Of a DNA stretch of 64,000 bases, positions 63,152-64,000 are shown in pieces. How positions within the stretch are numbered: the first letter of the stretch is position 1; every line of letters starts with the position of its first letter. Under the pieces are notes generated by a model. It was not told the origin of the DNA and did not search any database. It worked only from the letters and a program-made list of their open reading frames with translations. Origin of the DNA: Maribacter algarum (ex Zhang et al. 2020) (lineage in GTDB: Bacteria; Bacteroidota; Bacteroidia; Flavobacteriales; Flavobacteriaceae). The DNA lies in contig NZ_VATY01000001.1 in assembly GCF_005885635.1 (NCBI RefSeq), forward strand, positions 744,001 to 808,000, in the 5' to 3' direction. The position numbers and the translations under genes are program-made.

Positions 63152-64000
63152 TCAGATTTTTTTCGCAATTAGAATTCCGCAGGGCGGAATGGCTATTTCA
63201 ATAAGTCCTTTTACAAACTCCAAATTTGAATCGGAAACAAATTCACCTCTGCAATCGTAAACCTCACATTTGTAAGTTCCAAAATCTTTTTTATTTCGGA
63301 GGACTACTTCGTTTGCCATTTGGCCGTTGTGGATATGGATTGGGTTATCATCATTCTCCAGAGCAATAACCAGTTCTTCATAAACTCCTATAATGGTTTT
63401 TCCATCTTTAGAAACCCTTTGTGTCGGGTAATTGGCCAAAGGCTTGGAAGGAATAAAATAACCATTCATCAGGGTATCCGCATTCTCATTCCAATATTCG
63501 GTATAGAACTTCACCATTTCTAAATGTGAAGCAGGCACATCTCGTAACATAATCGATAATTGCGGAACTCCAAACAATATATTTATCAGTTGAAGAGCTG
63601 CAACTTCAACAGTTTCTTCCCTATGCCAAGTAATCATATCGGCATGGGCAGCAGTATTGCCACAAAGCATCCGGATATCTGCAATGCGAATGCGATTCAT
63701 TACAGCATCACCGGGGCAGTCAAAGGCACGAAACATGTTACCATATTTGCGCATTGCAGGCCCAGTATATTTTTGTCGGAATTCGATAAACACATCAGAC
63801 TTTATCGCCTTTAATTGTGTAATCACATCGGTCAATAGTCGATCTACTGCTTCATTAATAGAAGCGTAGTCACGACCGTTCTCTTTGCCTAAGGGTGTTG
63901 ATTCATAAATATGGAAATCATCTATAAAATCAAGTTTAAATCCGTCCAAATTCCATTCTTTTAAAGCATTGGTATACAAACCTATAAGATGCTCACGAAC
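63152..64000 (-). CDS. Glycoside hydrolase, alpha-galactosidase-like (clan GH-D), 5' partial
   Basis: The frame runs open to the right window edge (VREHLIGLY precedes a TTG at 63979), so the start is outside the window and the TTG is not a real start. The visible 283 residues include GFKLDFIDDF, whose Asp fits the nucleophile of the KLD motif, and RAFDCPGDAVMNRIRIADIR, whose Asp fits the acid/base. These resemble GH36-type alpha-galactosidases and relatives. A C-terminal beta-sandwich follows (NEVVLRNKKDFGTYKCEVYDCRGEF). It is 12 bp upstream of the O-acetyltransferase, in an apparent carbohydrate operon. The specific substrate is uncertain. Confidence 0.72.
   Translation of the reverse strand, partial: VREHLIGLYTNALKEWNLDGFKLDFIDDFHIYESTPLGKENGRDYASINEAVDRLLTDVITQLKAIKSDVFIEFRQKYTGPAMRKYGNMFRAFDCPGDAVMNRIRIADIRMLCGNTAAHADMITWHREETVEVAALQLINILFGVPQLSIMLRDVPASHLEMVKFYTEYWNENADTLMNGYFIPSKPLANYPTQRVSKDGKTIIGVYEELVIALENDDNPIHIHNGQMANEVVLRNKKDFGTYKCEVYDCRGEFVSDSNLEFVKGLIEIAIPPCGILIAKKI

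Overview
The window looks like chromosome of a marine-type member of the Flavobacteriaceae (Bacteroidota). The evidence is the A+T-rich sequence, Bacteroidota-type promoters (TTG-N20-TAnnTTTG) before serS and a small ACT-domain gene, type IX secretion sorting domains on secreted proteins, DUF4199, TerB and DUF1800/DUF1501 genes, and an OlsF-type acyltransferase. The genus cannot be fixed from this alone.

Layout. 1-6345 is the right end of a defence island. Five genes lie on one strand with 0-3 nt between them: a type III restriction-like helicase-nuclease cut by the window edge, a Shedu (DUF4263) nuclease, a LEM-3-like GIY-YIG nuclease, a Cas4-like/DUF2779 double nuclease and an Abi_2 (AbiD/F-type, HEPN) protein. 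The island stops at a terminator and at the 3' end of a tRNA-Leu(CAA) gene, a classic integration site. 6774-9105 is housekeeping (prs, rplY, pth). 9109-17659 holds secreted or surface proteins (reprolysin-like protease with lipoprotein partner, thrombospondin-type-3 repeat lipoprotein) around ribF and an HTTM membrane protein. 17868-25670 is mostly core: serS, a TPR protein, rsmA, mgtE, a cupin and a 2-hydroxyacid dehydrogenase. 25680-28140 carries a membrane-tethered LuxR-type regulator, DUF4199, DUF1801, VOC and TM2 proteins.

28223-30781 is an arsenic-type operon (arsR, DUF6428, membrane protein, arsN1-like acetyltransferase, arsC-like reductase). Three of its proteins end in Cys-Cys and no efflux pump is present. 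30800-34470 (minus) encodes an OlsF-like acyltransferase, aspartate kinase and a GNAT enzyme; fbp and a TerB protein follow. 36263-42069 is the complete four-gene ligase-associated DNA damage response cluster (exonuclease, ATP-dependent ligase, Lhr-type helicase, PdeM). mfd follows, so the region is rich in DNA repair. 46456-47607 is a tandem array of three small TerB-like genes. 47671-53516 includes a TlpA-like thioredoxin, a stand-alone ACT-like protein, YraN and a DUF1800/DUF1501 pair.

53667-60822 contains metG, tex and a histone-deacetylase-family gene. Between metG and tex sits an A+T-rich AAA ATPase gene overlapping a small ELK-motif nuclease-like gene, the best candidate here for an undescribed two-gene defence module. 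60898-64000 (minus) is a sugar-use segment: sodium:solute symporter, sugar O-acetyltransferase and a glycoside hydrolase cut by the right edge.

Two families of short dispersed repeats are visible. ATTCCC-N8-GGGAAT hairpins lie between genes. A TCGAG(C/T)GGAGTCGAGA element lies in frame inside two genes, the DNA ligase and metG.
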